Source: Stereocaulon alpinum
Taxonomy: Eukaryota; Ascomycota; Lecanoromycetes; Lecanorales; Stereocaulaceae
Length of the DNA stretch: 64,000 nt
NCBI GenBank assembly: GCA_018257865.1
Contig: JAEUBA010000003.1
Location: 248,001 to 312,000, forward strand
Direction: 5' to 3'
Shown: positions 43,836 to 55,375 of the stretch, one piece after another
How positions within the stretch are numbered: position 1 is the first letter of the stretch
Layout: every line of letters starts with the position of its first letter
Program-made: the position numbers and the translations under genes
Notes under the pieces: model-generated
Told to the model about the DNA's origin: nothing
Database searches by the model: none
Seen by the model: the letters and a program-made list of their open reading frames with translations, nothing else

Positions 43836-44177
43836 ATGGCAAACAATCAACAAGGCGACCAGAGCTCCACTAGCGGTGGACTTGGCGGCATAGGTGACAA
43901 GCTGTCAGATGCCGCCGGAGGTAGTACTGCTGGGGGCGTCCAAGGCTACATCAGCAAGGGTAAATGCTCTCCCTTCCCAATCCTTTTCTGGGTGTTGGTT
44001 GACACTACTACCGTAGGCATCGAGACCGTGCAACAATCAGTTTTTGGACAGGGCAAACCGTCCGAGCCAGAGGCTGCAGGACAAGCACAACAAAGCCACG
44101 AAGTTGCGGTAGACCAGGCACACCCTGAGAAGATCTCGGAATTCCTTCGGGACAAGCATATGAGCAACGCGGAGTAG
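43836..44177 (+). CDS. Conserved small Gly/Gln-rich protein (94 aa)
   Basis: Two exons, 43836-43959 and 44017-44177, with a 57-bp GTAAAT...TAG intron, giving 94 codons. The start is the ATG in TTACCATGGC, although the frame is open for 33 codons upstream. The protein reads MANNQQGDQSSTSGGLGGIG, DKLSDAAGG, then IETVQQSVFGQGKPSEPEAA and the acidic/basic end EKISEFLRDKHMSNAE. It resembles a family of short ascomycete proteins with a Gly-rich N-terminus and a terminal helix. They are usually hypothetical and are often considered stress-related, which I cannot confirm here. No signal peptide or membrane helix. Probably soluble and partly disordered. Confidence 0.75.
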   Translation: MANNQQGDQSSTSGGLGGIGDKLSDAAGGSTAGGVQGYISKGKCSPFPILFWVLVDTTTVGIETVQQSVFGQGKPSEPEAAGQAQQSHEVAVDQAHPEKISEFLRDKHMSNAE

Positions 44178-44596
44178 GAATGAAAAGGGCCGAAGCTGAG
44201 TTGAGATTGCCCAACAAAATGATCGACTGAGGCAGGAGAAATACCTTTTCAAGGGGCTGAAAAGCCGTGGCGCGGATTGTACCCAGCTCTCTGCGTGAAT
44301 ACAACAAGGTCAAATTAAGCATCATAAGCAGACTTGTCCAGACTTGCATTCCATCCAAAGCAGCAGAAAGTGTACAAAAGCTGGAGTAGAAGCTAACAGA
44401 ACTCAAGCCTGCAGAGTCAACGGCATCGGCATTCTCCGCATTGCGCTTCCTCATTTTGAAATCGACTCCTTACTTGAAAGACATGAGCACACCAAGAGTC
44501 GAAGTGTCATGCATCAAAGCGTCTAATTTGGCATGTTTCAGCACGCCATCATAAGACATGTTGTTTTCTCGAGGTTCCTTGCTGTTGAATTACATT
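44178..44596. other. Intergenic between convergent genes
   Basis: 419 bp, the 3' flanks of the 94-aa protein and the GST. No ORF accepted. Confidence 0.5.
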
Positions 44597-45534
44597 TCAG
44601 AGCAATGCTCGCCAGCCACCCACGTCTCCCTTGGGTCTTTCAAGGTCCAAGTGATCAGTGACTTGGGCGATATGGTCGAACCCCCAGTAACATTCCTTTT
44701 CACCCTTTGCATTAGTGGCGACAAACCACGGCAACCCAAAGGCGCCCTCTGCAAGCGCTTCATCGGTTTTAGTCGATAGTAACTTCTTCACTTCGTCACT
44801 CGTCGCCATCGTCAATATCTCCTTTGCTTGACTTTCTCCAAATATATTGCTGAAGATCGGCCCGAGTAAGTCTAGAGTGTGAATATCTTGACGCTCCGCA
44901 AAAGACATATGGTAGACAGTGGCAATGGTCTCTATTAATTTTTCAGGCTTCAGAAGTGCTACTGCAATCAAAGCTCGTTGAACCTGCGTTGAATCAGCCA
45001 AGGCCCCGAGTTGTCAGGCACCATGACTCGCCTGGACCGTGTTCCTTGGAAAACCAGGTGGTATTTCCTCAGCCATTGGTACATTGAACAGGCGAGCCCA
45101 ACGTATACGTTCTCTTCCCACCCACTCCCCCTTATCTTGATTGAAGTAATCAGACTAATCACGGTCAAGGACTCATTGAAGATGGTGGAGACACACTTGT
45201 GATCTGAATCGGTGGCGTGTTTCCAGTTGCTTTGATGATGCCTCCTAACAAGACGGGAACAAAGGTCACATCGCAATTTGTGAACACTGGAGAGGTCTGA
45301 GACAGATGACTTGTCAGCAAAGAGGCCACATATACAACTTGCAAGCCACGTCACGGTGCTACCAGTCTCAGATCTCTCCAGTGAACATGATCCGGGGCTT
45401 AGAGTATCTTCCTAGTAACCGTAGGTGCTGGCGTATCTAGCAATTCATTGATGACTTACTCTAACGACATGGAAAGCGATGTATGCGAACGGGCTCACTA
45501 CATCAACGTAGAGTTTGAGACTAGGCTTTCCCAT
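44597..45534 (-). CDS. Kappa-class glutathione S-transferase / DsbA-like isomerase (221 aa)
   Basis: Four exons: 45534-45460, 45296-45197, 45135-45032 and 44983-44597. Introns are 163, 61 and 48 bp. Intron 3 begins GCGAGT, a GC-AG intron, preceded by CAG. The assembled protein starts MGKPSLKLYVDVVSPFAYIA, with the catalytic Ser in VVSPF, then CDVTFVPVLLGGIIKATGNT, ERIRWARLFNVPM and LPWFVATN, and ends CYWGFDHIAQV...LDLERP. This is the fold of GSTK and 2-hydroxychromene-2-carboxylate isomerase. Such enzymes conjugate glutathione in mitochondria or peroxisomes or act on aromatic catabolites. The C-terminus RALL is not a classic peroxisomal signal. Family certain, substrate unknown. Intron 3 could instead use a GT six bases upstream, deleting two residues. 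Confidence 0.9.
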
Positions 45535-46159
45535 CTTGCTAGCTGGGAAATTTGAGTATAGAAGATAACTTTGAGAATGAATCAATGACCAGCTCTAAGA
45601 ATATTCGGGACTGTGTTCATTGAAGTAGGGGCCCCCATGACGTTGGCTATGCGGAGGTTGACTGTACTATTACCTACCTTACCTTACTTTCCTCTAGACC
45701 GAGGTCTAAGCTAATACTTTATGTGCGCATACTGTATATAGAAGCCATAGAAGTACGACCAGAATGGGCGGGTCCAGAGCTATTGGTTCAAAAGCCCAGA
45801 AAGCCTTGAAAGGCTTGACTGAGGCCTGAAACCTGCATGGGGACGTTGTTATCCCTGTGGTCCTGTGGGGAACAAGGGCTTGACAATGACGCTGCAGGCG
45901 ATCTAGCCAAATTCGGTGCCGTCTTGCAGGGACCCCAATTTGTGCATACGGTATCTACGCCGCATAGATCTTCAACATCTTTTCTCCTCGATGACCGAGA
46001 ATGGTATATCTGACCTCGAATACCTACTAGTTTGTTTTGCTACCTCTTGCCAATTCCACCTACTTCAACAGTCGTCCTTGATGCTCGTTCCTTTGGTCTT
46101 ACCTATTCTCTAAAAGCCGCAAACGGCCCGCTTACGCTTCCTAAACACCTTGGGACGAG
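45535..46159. promoter_or_regulatory. Divergent promoter region GST / ArfGAP
   Basis: 625 bp between two divergent starts. It holds a run of TACCT/TACCTTACCTTAC-type repeats at about 45,670-45,690 and a 14-bp palindrome TAGACCGAGGTCTA (45695-45708) that could bind a dimeric regulator. Function not established. Confidence 0.4.
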
Positions 46160-48334
46160 ATGACCGCCACATTGAGCAAGCGCCATCAGGCGCGGAATGA
46201 GAGAGCCCTCCAAGAGTTGATCAAGACTGTTCCGGGGAATGACAGATGTGCAGACTGTGGAGCTAGAAACCCAGGTACGTTCACGAGAGAAGTGCCTTTC
46301 GGTGCTGTAGACTAACTATTCCACTCTATAGGATGGGCCAGCTGGAGTGTGGGTAGCATTCGGATACGGATGTGCTACTGGAGATCAATTGCTGATAACG
46401 TACTGCAACATTAGCTCGGAATCTTCCTGTGCATGCGATGTGCCTCCCTCCACCGCAAGCTTGGCACCCATATCTCGAAGGTCAAATCGTTGAGCATGGA
46501 CAGCTGGTCAAATGAACAAGTCGATGTTGGTCACTCGACGCACACATAATTCAGTCGCTAACAGTTTGTTCAGAGCATGAAGCGCAATGGCAATGTCAAT
46601 ACCAACCGGACTTTCAACCCTCAGAATGCGAAACCACCAATTCCCCTTGACGTCGATGAAGTCGACGCAGTGCTGGAGAGGTTCATACGGCAGAAATATG
46701 ATCAGCAGGTCTTTTCGAGTGGTCGAGCTCCGCCAGCGGCACGCGACCATACAGGCAGCACACGAAGTTCAGAAGATCAACCTCCTCCGCTACCTCCGAA
46801 ACCAACAAAGAGGTTTGGGTTTGGACTGCGCAGTACATCTTCAGCCGTGAATATGCAAAGGAGCTTACCAGCGTCTCCTCCGCTCTCCCCTAACGGTACC
46901 AATGGCTTTGGCGGACCGCCTTCACCCATCCGTGTCAATAAACAGTCGAGGGTCTTTGGAGCAAGTGTAGGAGGTGGAGGAGGCGAGATGGATTTGAAGC
47001 TGGCGCAACTACGCGACATGGGGTTTACAGATGAGAAACGCAACGCAACTGTTCTGAGGGGTTTGGGCGGTAATTTGGAGCGAACTATTGAATCATTGGT
47101 CAGACTCGGAGAAGGGAGTGCGCCAGCTTCGAGATCTAGGACGCCAAATCCTCGGGGCGTCGCTATCAGCCAGCCATTACCAGCAAGCAATCAATCTACA
47201 GGTGTGATCAATGGACTCTCGGTGTCAGGGAGCGGATCAATGTCCCAGACGAGCCCTGAATCTCAACCACAACAAGCCTTTCCGAATCTGAGTCCGACTC
47301 AACCTCAGCCTACGTCGCTAAATCCATATCAACAGCAACAGCAAGCTCAAACCCAACCCTATAATCCTTTTGGTATTCATCCAAGCCAGCAACCGGCTAA
47401 TGTACCTCTCGAGAACGCTTTTGCCGGCATGCAGATCTCCCAGCAACCACTTTTCCCCAATGCTACAGGAGGGTATCCTAGCCAGCCTCAGCCGCCACAA
47501 GAGGCACGCTTCCAAACTATGACTCCCCCAGTACCCCAGGTGCCCCAGCAGTATATGCAATCTAATCCATACGTACAACAAAGTCCAGCTGCAACGAATA
47601 ATTATAATCCCTTCTTCCAGAATCAGCAAATTTCGCCTACTTCGTCGAATCCTTACGCATCGAATACCCATAATCAGAACCAAGATACCCAGAATCAACG
47701 ATTCACGTACCAGCAAGCACAGACTTCTCAGCCTGTATTCAATGGCTATACGACATCATCCCCTCAGACACAATCGCCGCAGGTTCAGCAAGGGTCATTT
47801 CAGCACCAACCTGTCCAGCAGCAGCAGCAATTCACAAACCCGTACCAGAATCAGCAGCTACAACAACAGCAAGCGTCGAATCCATATGCACCTCAACAAA
47901 CACTCACCAACCCTGCGCTGTACCCGATGCAGAACCAACAGCAGCTGCCTCAACCGTACAACATATACCAACCCTCACAGCCACAAACGCAGCAGACTGG
48001 GCGCGTTGACAAGTCGAGTATACTGGCACTCTACAACTATCCACAGCTAGCACCACCGCCAACACCAATCGAGTACAATGCTACGTCGCCAGTGGAAGCA
48101 CCTGCACCGTATCAGCCTACAGCACCGCAGCGAAGCGTGACATTGCCGGTACAATTGTCGACTGGGAGTCGAAATCCTTTTCACTCGGCTACTATAAGCA
48201 ACAATACAGTACAAGGGAATACGCCCGAGGTCTTCAGACACGCTAGTCAGGAGAGCGTGGACGTTGGCGGTTTCCAAAATGGTCGACACAGTCCTGATGC
48301 ATTTGCAAGTTTGAGCGCGCGTTTTGTGAGATAA
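46160..48334 (+). CDS. ArfGAP with UBA domain, Gts1-like (667 aa)
   Basis: Four exons: 46160-46274, 46332-46348 (only 17 nt), 46415-46525 and 46574-48334; introns 57, 66 and 48 bp. The N-terminal ArfGAP zinc finger is CADC (residues 30-33) followed by GWASWSLGIFLCMRCASLHR, matching C-x2-C-x16-C-x2-C; the Arg of the catalytic finger is in HRKLG. A UBA domain follows (DLKLAQLRDMGFTDEK...NLERTIESLVRLG, about 275-315 counted from exon 1). The rest is Gln/Pro/Asn-rich with repeated NPF and NPY motifs (YNPFGIHP, YNPFFQN, RNPFHS), which bind EH-domain endocytic proteins. Yeast Gts1 shares this ArfGAP-UBA-polyQ layout. Role: stimulates GTP hydrolysis by Arf in membrane traffic. Confidence 0.92.
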
Positions 48335-48878
48335 GTAAAAGCTTCGTAATGGGATATGACTAGCATTAAGGAAGTAAAAGCTGTCTACTGATTTTTCTGA
48401 CAACTTTGAACGTCAACACAATTACCTTTCAAAGCACCAGAGGCAAGCTCAGATTTGCGTGCCAAGAAATGCAGAAAGAAAGGATGAGGCTTCGCACTGT
48501 TGCATGTACATACTCACCATGTGTCCACCATCCTCTTTCATCCCCGCCTCAACTCCTCCCCCAGCCAATGCCTCCACAACGACTCCTCCTAACCTAATTT
48601 TTCCCTTCTCCTATCGGCACTAATACCTTCAATGTCCTGTGGTTACGTTGAGTTCAAATGGTTGTGACATATATTTAACTCAGGTGTATTTCAGTAGGGC
48701 ATTGCAGAAGGATATTCTGAGTTCAGAACAGCAAAGTATCTGGTTGGTTGGAACGCATGTGGGATTGCGAACATTGAATCCTGAGTCATCACATGTTTAG
48801 GAAATCTTTCTACTACGAGCTTTCAACGTGTCCATGTCCTGCTTCAAGCGCTTCATTACTTTCGTGGTTTCGTAACTG
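48335..48878. other. Intergenic between convergent genes
   Basis: 544 bp between ArfGAP (+) and nitronate monooxygenase (-). No gene or RNA recognised. Confidence 0.5.
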
Positions 48879-50010
48879 TCATAACTTGCTATCTCTACTC
48901 CCACTACCACCACCTCCCAAATATCCCTGTCCCAGCCTCATCATATCCACAGCCTCCCTAACCATGTCTTCCACAATCTGCCTTGCAGGCTTGATATCAT
49001 TAATGCTCGCAGCCACAACGCCCATCAGAAACGGAAAATCAACGTCGTTGTCTTCTTCCATGTCATGTTCCATAGGTATGATACCCTTATCCGTTAGTTC
49101 TTTTATCTTAGATTCTTGCTGCTCCCATGCTGCTACATATTCATTGCGCTTGACGCGTAGTGGGCGACCGCTGATTACCAATGTCCTTGTTGTGTCGTTC
49201 CAGCCGGCTGAGACAACAGCTTCTTTATGCAAACGGCTACAGGCAGCTTCTTCGCTAGCCACGAATCTGTTCCTGCTATCAGCACTTCTTCAGTATCTCA
49301 ACATCATCCCGAATGACCTACCTCGTACCAACCCACACCCCCACAGCTCCCAAAGCCAAACTCCCCGCCAACCCCCGTCCATCCCATATCCCACCCGCCG
49401 CCACGACCATCCCAGGGCCTCCACCAAGCATATGCGGCTTATACCGTCTAGCCACATCCACACAAGCCGGCACCAGCAAATTCATACTAATCTCCCCCGT
49501 ATGCCCTCCCCCCTCCCCACCCTGCGCGCACACAATATCAACACCCGCCTCAAAAGCCTTAACCGCATGCCGCGGATGCCCAACCATATTCATAACCACC
49601 ACGCCCCCCTCATGCAAGCGCTCAATAATATCCCTAGGCGGTACGCCCACCGCGCTCACGAATAGTTTCGTTTTCTCTTCAATCACCACATCAATCAATT
49701 CTGAAAGTAAGCCCTTGGTATAATCGTGATTGGTTTTTCGCGCTGTTCCGCCTACGGCTGGTAAGGCGAGATCGACGCCGAAGGGGAGAGTGGGGGAGGA
49801 GAGAGAGGCTTTAAGGTCACGGATCATGGTGCGGAGTTGGGTGGGCGTGTAGCCTAGTCCGCCTATTGTGCCTAGACCGCCGGCGTTTGAGACGGCGGAG
49901 GCGAGGGGCGCGGTGGATGTGTGGGCCATTCCTGCGAGGAGGATGGGGTGGGTTATGGAGAGGAGGGTTGTTAGGGGTGTGGTTATTGTTGGGAGGGGAG
50001 GGGAGGCCAT
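48879..50010 (-). CDS. Nitronate monooxygenase family protein (358 aa)
   Basis: Two exons, 50010-49322 and 49266-48879, with a 55-bp GTAGGT...CAG intron (49267-49321), restoring GVWVGTR-FVASEEAACSRLHK. Start is the ATG at 50010; the frame farther upstream lacks an ATG. FMN-dependent NMO enzymes (formerly 2-nitropropane dioxygenase) oxidise alkyl nitronates such as propionate 3-nitronate. Landmarks: ITHPILLAGMAHTS near the start, SNAGGLGTIGGLGYTP, and the FMN/active-site line VDIVCAQGGEGGGHTGEI with the expected His, then MVVAAGGIWDGRGLAGSLAL and GVWVGTRF. Length fits the family. The alternative acceptor four residues earlier would insert Asn-Arg. Likely detoxifies nitro compounds; cytosolic. 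Confidence 0.93.
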
Positions 50011-50776
50011 TGTGGGTGGGGTGGAGGTGGGACGAGGTTGGGAGGAGGTTGGAGGGGGTTGATGAGGGATACTTCGTCCTTGCAGGCGTCGTTTTTGTGG
50101 AAGTGGTGCTAAGGTCAAGATATCGGAAGATGTTTATCGGACAGTTGCCAAGATCTGGGGTAACGGCTGGGCCGAGGCCCGTTGCAATGGCTGTAATAAG
50201 ATACTGTAGGGGTTCACTGCTCAGTGTGCTAACTGCCCGGAAGGAACCCTGAAGTCAGTTATTAAGGCCCCTAGAGCCATCCCATTAGAGTCGAGAGACT
50301 TTGCTGGGTGAGCTACGCCCCCTTAGAACGCGGGTTCGTTGCGGGTGAGCTGGCCCCCACCGTCACGAGGAACCTTTACGCCTGCCTCTCCAGGCGAGCA
50401 ATATTTGTACAAGCGGCAAAAGTGAAGCTAAAGCCTTCGTGTTCTACTGGCAAACCTATAACAGCATGCTACGACAAGAGACTTCCTTCTGGGAGAATAC
50501 AAACCCTTGAGCGGCTGCATTCCCCTACAGGCCGGAATCATCGCCTTTGCGGCTCCGGGGCATAGCCCCTGCAGAGAGCAAAACTTCGCACGATTCTGTA
50601 TCTCATCAATTAGGCTAGCCTCGACCAAGGCTTCGGTACGAAAGAAACAGCCACTCATAGGATCTACTGCTTTCTTTTTGAGACATTCTCATCAAATGCG
50701 TCTTTTGTGGAGCTAGAGGGAGGTAGCCGGTTGGGAAGTGCAGCCAACTGGGGGGTTGAACCCTTCTAATGCAGCA
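50011..50776. other. Divergent intergenic, NMO / AATase
   Basis: 766 bp containing both promoters. ORFs at 50308-50565 and 50428-50827 have no recognisable features. Confidence 0.45.
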
Positions 50777-52281
50777 ATGGATGTTCTGCGTCCTGTTGGT
50801 ACGTACTGCAAACCCTTGCGTTTGCATACCCTTATATAGGCCTAGGAAGACTTGAAAAATGCTCTACCGCTCGACACGCCCTTGGACTCAACCGATCCGT
50901 GATCGTAACCTGCCGCTACAAACTCGGGAAGTCGTTGCAAGATCGCGAGCTTCAGGACTTGTTATTTCTGGCCCTCGCCCGCGTCATCACTCAGCACCCT
51001 GCTCTCTGTTGCTCCATTATCGGCGAAGAAACCGCAAATCCTATCTTCGGACGACTCGGATCAATAGATCTACGCGATATTGTGACTCTCATCCAGTTAA
51101 AAGAAGTGGATAATTTAGTACATCATCTTGAGCAGCTTCACGACGAGACATGGACCAACCTAAAACAACAGCCAGCCTGGAAGGTGTTGGCATTTCGGCC
51201 TCCTGGCAGTCAATTGGTTGATGTCATCGAGATCGCCTTTGTGTTCCATCATGCGCTTGCAGACGGTCTCAGTGGAGCTGCATTCCATAGATTGCTTTTG
51301 CAAGAGCTTCTCCATACTACCAGCAGGCGCCAGGAAACCATAAACGTTCCCAATGTCGTAGACGTCTCTCGCGATATTCGTTTGACGGACCCGCTGGAAG
51401 ATCTAGTCCAGCTACCTCTATCATGGGGCTTTCTAGCTGGTCAGGTCCTCCAGGAGTACGGGCCACGTCTACCCTTTAGATCTCCATCCACTGTGTGGGC
51501 TGGCGCAAGGTGTCAGACATTGGAAGAACTCCCATACCGGTCTCGTCTACGTATCCTATCGATACCGGCAGAAAGAGTGGAAGACTTGTTGAACGCAGCC
51601 CGGAGTGAGACGACTACGCTTACGTCTTTCATTACTGGCACGATTATAGTGGTTCTTGCCGACCTGTTGCCGGCAGCGAAGCGGTTCGTAGGAATCACGC
51701 CATATACGATGAGACGTATTTCTCGAACGTCCACGAATGCTATTGTCAATCAGATATCGGTTTGCCACACTTCCTATGGTAACAGTCTGTTGAATGACAT
51801 CAGAATCTCGTATACATCATCTCCAGAGTCCACTTCTCGCATATGGAAAGTGGCACATTACTTTCAAAGCGACATGAAGGCCGAGCTGGGCAAATGTCCC
51901 AAGGACAACCTCCTTGGCCTGCTCCCTTACATCTCCAACTACCAGACATTCTACCAAAAGAAATTGAGCCAGCCTCGTGAAGCTACCTTTGAGGTATCGA
52001 ACTTGGGGGCATTCAATCCCACCAATCATAGAGGTCACGATGAAAGTGATGAAGGCCATAGAAACCAAGGCTGGACTATTGAGAACATCATATTCACTCA
52101 AGGTGCTCAAGTGATCGGCCCTGCATTCTCCGTCAATTGCGCAAGTATTCGTGGTGGCTCCCTTAATCTCGCATTCAGTTGGCAAAATGGTGTCGTGGAT
52201 GAGTCAGTCATTGATGCAATCGTGCGCGAGTTCGAACGTTTCCCTGCACGAAGACATCCGTCTCTGCAGCCTTTGACATAG
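50777..52281 (+). CDS. Alcohol acetyltransferase-like protein (487 aa)
   Basis: Two exons, 50777-50798 (22 nt) and 50840-52281. A 41-bp intron (GTACGT...TAG) joins MDVLRPV to GLGRLEKCSTARHALGLN. Without the first exon the frame has no ATG, and the short exon gives the typical family N-terminus. The acyl-transfer motif HxxxDG is in VFHHALADGLSG (about 122-133 by position). The protein also has GRLGSIDLRDIV, ISNYQTFYQKKL and GPAFSVNCASIRGGSLNLAF near the C-terminus. AATase-like enzymes transfer acyl groups from acyl-CoA to alcohols or related acceptors, and relatives occur in secondary metabolism. Substrate unknown here. The intron is at the short end of the fungal range, so transcript evidence would be welcome. 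Confidence 0.85.
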
Positions 52282-52755
52282 GAATGAACGTTGGTACCCT
52301 CTTGCTAGCTGCTTGTTTGTGAGTCACGACTTCCTTCTTTGTAGTACACAACCTCAGGATTGTTGGCTACAATCCATCACCACGATACCTCTTCCGATAT
52401 CTGCGTTCAACTCATGGAGAAGATATGGACAGGTACAGGTCTGGGTGATGGTTTGTCTTGGACTTTGGTTGTGGTGGGGTTTCGCCAAAATGGCGCTCTG
52501 CTGCAGTGTAAGGAGGTTAATATGTAAGCAGGTGAGAAGCTGGTAGGGGCCGAAGGTAGTTGATGGTTAAGCAGAGAGCGAGCGGGTTGTTCGGGAAATG
52601 TCTAGGACATGGGCAACATATGGCGCAACAGGGACTACCAAGGGGCACTGCTTCCTCACAAGCACAGGTGCAGCTGTAAGGATAAATTTTGGTCTAGCAT
52701 GCAAACCTAGCTATCCAGGCCTTCCCCATAGCCAAGCACACATGCTCACAAGACC
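52282..52755. other. Intergenic between convergent genes
   Basis: 474 bp; 3' flanks of AATase and taxilin. No gene recognised. Confidence 0.5.
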
Positions 52756-54812
52756 CTAGACAGCAATAGACTTGACCCCATTAACCTCGCCATTGACCTT
52801 GCTGTTGCCGTTGCCATTGACTTGTGCCTGCGACGACGGCGGAGGTGGCGGCACCGGACCGTACGTAGGAAGAGTCCCAGCACCAACTTGTGCCTGTAAA
52901 GCTTCCTCTTCGGTGTCATCGTCGTATTCGCCCTCCTCACTGCCTTCGTCGTCGTCGTAGTCTTCCTCGTAATCGCTCTCTGTCCCTTCTTCATCGCCTT
53001 CGAGCGCGCCGCCTGCTGCTGGTCCTCGTCCTTGGTCCTGCATGCGGCGGACGATGCTTTCGAGGGTGTTGTTCTTTTTGCGCAGAGTTTCCATCTCTTT
53101 GTTGGCCTTTGTTCGTTCTTCGGCCATCTCAAGGATGTTGCGATTCGTAAGGTCATGTTTGCGGGTGAGATTGAGGTTTTCCTTTTCGAGGCGCTTGGTC
53201 TTCTTGGACATTTCTTCCATTTCTTTGCGGAATGTCATGAAGAGGTCGTTTGAGTTGTTGAGGGTGTCTTCGACCTATGGTGCAGTTGAGTGTTAGATAA
53301 AGGGTATGAACATGAAACGACGTAGAAAATACCATCCACCAATGAAATCAAGCTGAAGCTGACAGAGCATGCAGAGCCTACGCTTTGACGGTAGATCCTG
53401 TGGGGCAACAAAGACATAGATTGGCAGAACGCGAAACGGCTACTTGCCTGCTTAAATTTCTCGACATATATGTTCAATTGGCTCCGAAGCTCACTCTCCG
53501 TCTGAGAGAAGGTATTTACCTGCGCGCTGAGGGTGCGTGATTTTGCCGTCTCTGTTTCGGCACGCTTACGATGCTCCTCTGCACGAGCTTGACTTAGCTG
53601 GATCTCGCCTTCCTTGGTCCGCAGTAATGAATAAAAATGAATTTCGCGAAGCTCGTATTGCTCGACGAAAGATTTGAACTTCTGCCGGAATCTAGGATAC
53701 GAGTTAGTATTACCAGGAGAAAAAGTTTGAAGCCACAAAGGAGTAGCTCACAGTTCGTCCAGCTCGACATTCGACTTTTGGCTGTCCGGATTTTCTATCC
53801 GCTCCACGCTGTCATTGACGTCCCAGAACAAGCTCTCAGTCCGGTCACTGAAGTCTTCTCGACTCCGTCTCTCGCTGTCCTCGATCTTCTTTTGTTCGTC
53901 CTGCGGATAAGACATAAGCCAGTGTTCCTGCGAAACTGAATGTAAGCCCAAACTAACCTTAAGCTTCTTATTGTCCCGTTGAAGCTCCCGACATAGCTTC
54001 TCGAGCTTATCCTTCAAGGTAGTTGTCCTACTAAGCTCCGTAGTCGATTTGTCTTTTTCTTTCTGTAGCTGTTCAGAGCGTTTCTTGTTCTTCGCATTCT
54101 CCCTATCCACACGCTTCATATCGGCCAACAGGTCCGCATATTTCTTCTGCAAGGCTTCCATCTTCTGAAGTGGAGTTTCCATGCCATTCAAAAGGTTTGA
54201 CAGATCTCGGGTAGCTTTTTTGACTTCTCGTTCTATATCGGCAAACAGCCCAGGGGGCATCTCTGTCAGCTTCTGTTGATCGATAGCATTCACGGGTAAA
54301 GGTCTATTAAACAGCGTTTCATATATGCGAGGTAGATCGAGTGCGGGAGAAGTGAGGGAGAAGTTGGCCAGAAGCGATTCCATAGTCTCAAGGCTCGGGA
54401 GACCCTTTTCGACCATTGACACCTTGGCTCCCTCGTCGAAGGCTTTAGCCACCTCAGCAATCATGTCTTGTGGCAGATCATGCTTTCTCATCGAAGCAAG
54501 CACGTTCTCTCTGGAGGCATGTGTAGAAGAATACCCACCAATTTCGAGTTCCTGATCCTTCTCCCCTGCAGCATCCAGCTCCAACTGGTTTATCTTCGCA
54601 GCAAGTAGCTTGCCTGTCTCACTCGGGTCCGGGGCCTTCTTGTTCTTGCCTTTCTTGGCCACTGGTGCTGCAGGAGCTGTGTTTGGAGCTGGAGCGTCCG
54701 GTAGGCTGCCATGGCCGTTGATGTAGTCAAGCGCTGGATTGTTGTTATTGGCAGCTGCAGGAGGGCGAGCGCCTGTAGCGGTTGTTGGGGCGTGGGAGCC
54801 ATGTCCCGCCAT
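52756..54812 (-). CDS. Taxilin-like coiled-coil protein (588 aa)
   Basis: Four exons: 54812-53958, 53900-53752, 53691-53448 and 53274-52756. Introns are 57, 60 and 173 bp. Intron 3 starts GCAAGT after AAGCAG and is a GC-AG intron; with it the protein reads KFKQ-VEDTLNNSNDLFMTFRKEM, the taxilin core. Exon 1 has an Ala/Pro/Asn-rich head and a long coiled coil ending LKDKLEKLCRELQRDNKKLK, the family signature. The coiled coil continues through QYELREIHFYSLL and ESELRSQLNIYVEKF. The C-terminus is very acidic (ESDYEEDYDDDEGSEEG) followed by a Pro run. Taxilins bind syntaxins and nascent-polypeptide-associated complex in animals; a vesicle-traffic or ribosome-associated role is inferred. Confidence 0.9.
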
Positions 54813-55375
54813 CTTGAATGTATTGAATGATTGTCGGAAAGAGAGACTAGCTTCTAGATCTCCTTCTGTTTAAGTGCATCCACCCTTCTTCATGCTCTCT
54901 GTCATGTATCTGAGGTCGATGCCTAAGTTGTCTCAAGCTGAACGAACTCGTGTAGTTTCTGAACCCCTGGTCGTCTGGATGAATGCTGTGGTAATATTGA
55001 TGTAGGCGTACAAAGGCCGCAGATGTGATCAGACTAGGATTGTACAGATGGTGTGAGTGCTGGCGATCGGTGTCGACCGATTTCGCAGAGTCGCGTGAAG
55101 AGTTTTCCTCAAAAGTCGAAGTGATGAGTAGATCTCGGTTACGTAGAATGAGTGGATTTGTAGATCTTAGACGCCTAGCACTGATTGATAGGGCTGTGAC
55201 TGAGCAATGTCTACAGCTTTCAGCGGAGTCTGATTCTGATTCTGCACAGAAAAGATATAGAACATACTCCGAAAGCTGTATGTATTATTACCGTATGGCG
55301 AAGTTGAGGGAAGAAGATAAGATCACCTCAAGTCGCCGTTGCCGCAAAGATGCTGACTACCTTAGTCTAGATCAA
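54813..55375. promoter_or_regulatory. Divergent promoter region taxilin / Cym1
   Basis: 563 bp between the taxilin start and the proposed Cym1 start. The open frame beginning at 55025 has no family features before the presequence and was treated as upstream noise. Confidence 0.45.

Noticed and set aside
48793..49723. Plus-strand ORFs of 290 and 136 codons
   Set aside because: They lie exactly opposite the nitronate monooxygenase exons, whose family motifs are clear, so they are shadows.
50290..50360. Possible tRNA-like sequence (GGGTTCG motif)
   Set aside because: No cloverleaf with an acceptor stem and anticodon arm can be drawn around it.
55025..55375. Extending Cym1 upstream to the non-ATG/ATG frame opening at 55025
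   Set aside because: The upstream residues are acidic and unlike a mitochondrial presequence; the ATG at 55376 gives a suitable basic N-terminus.
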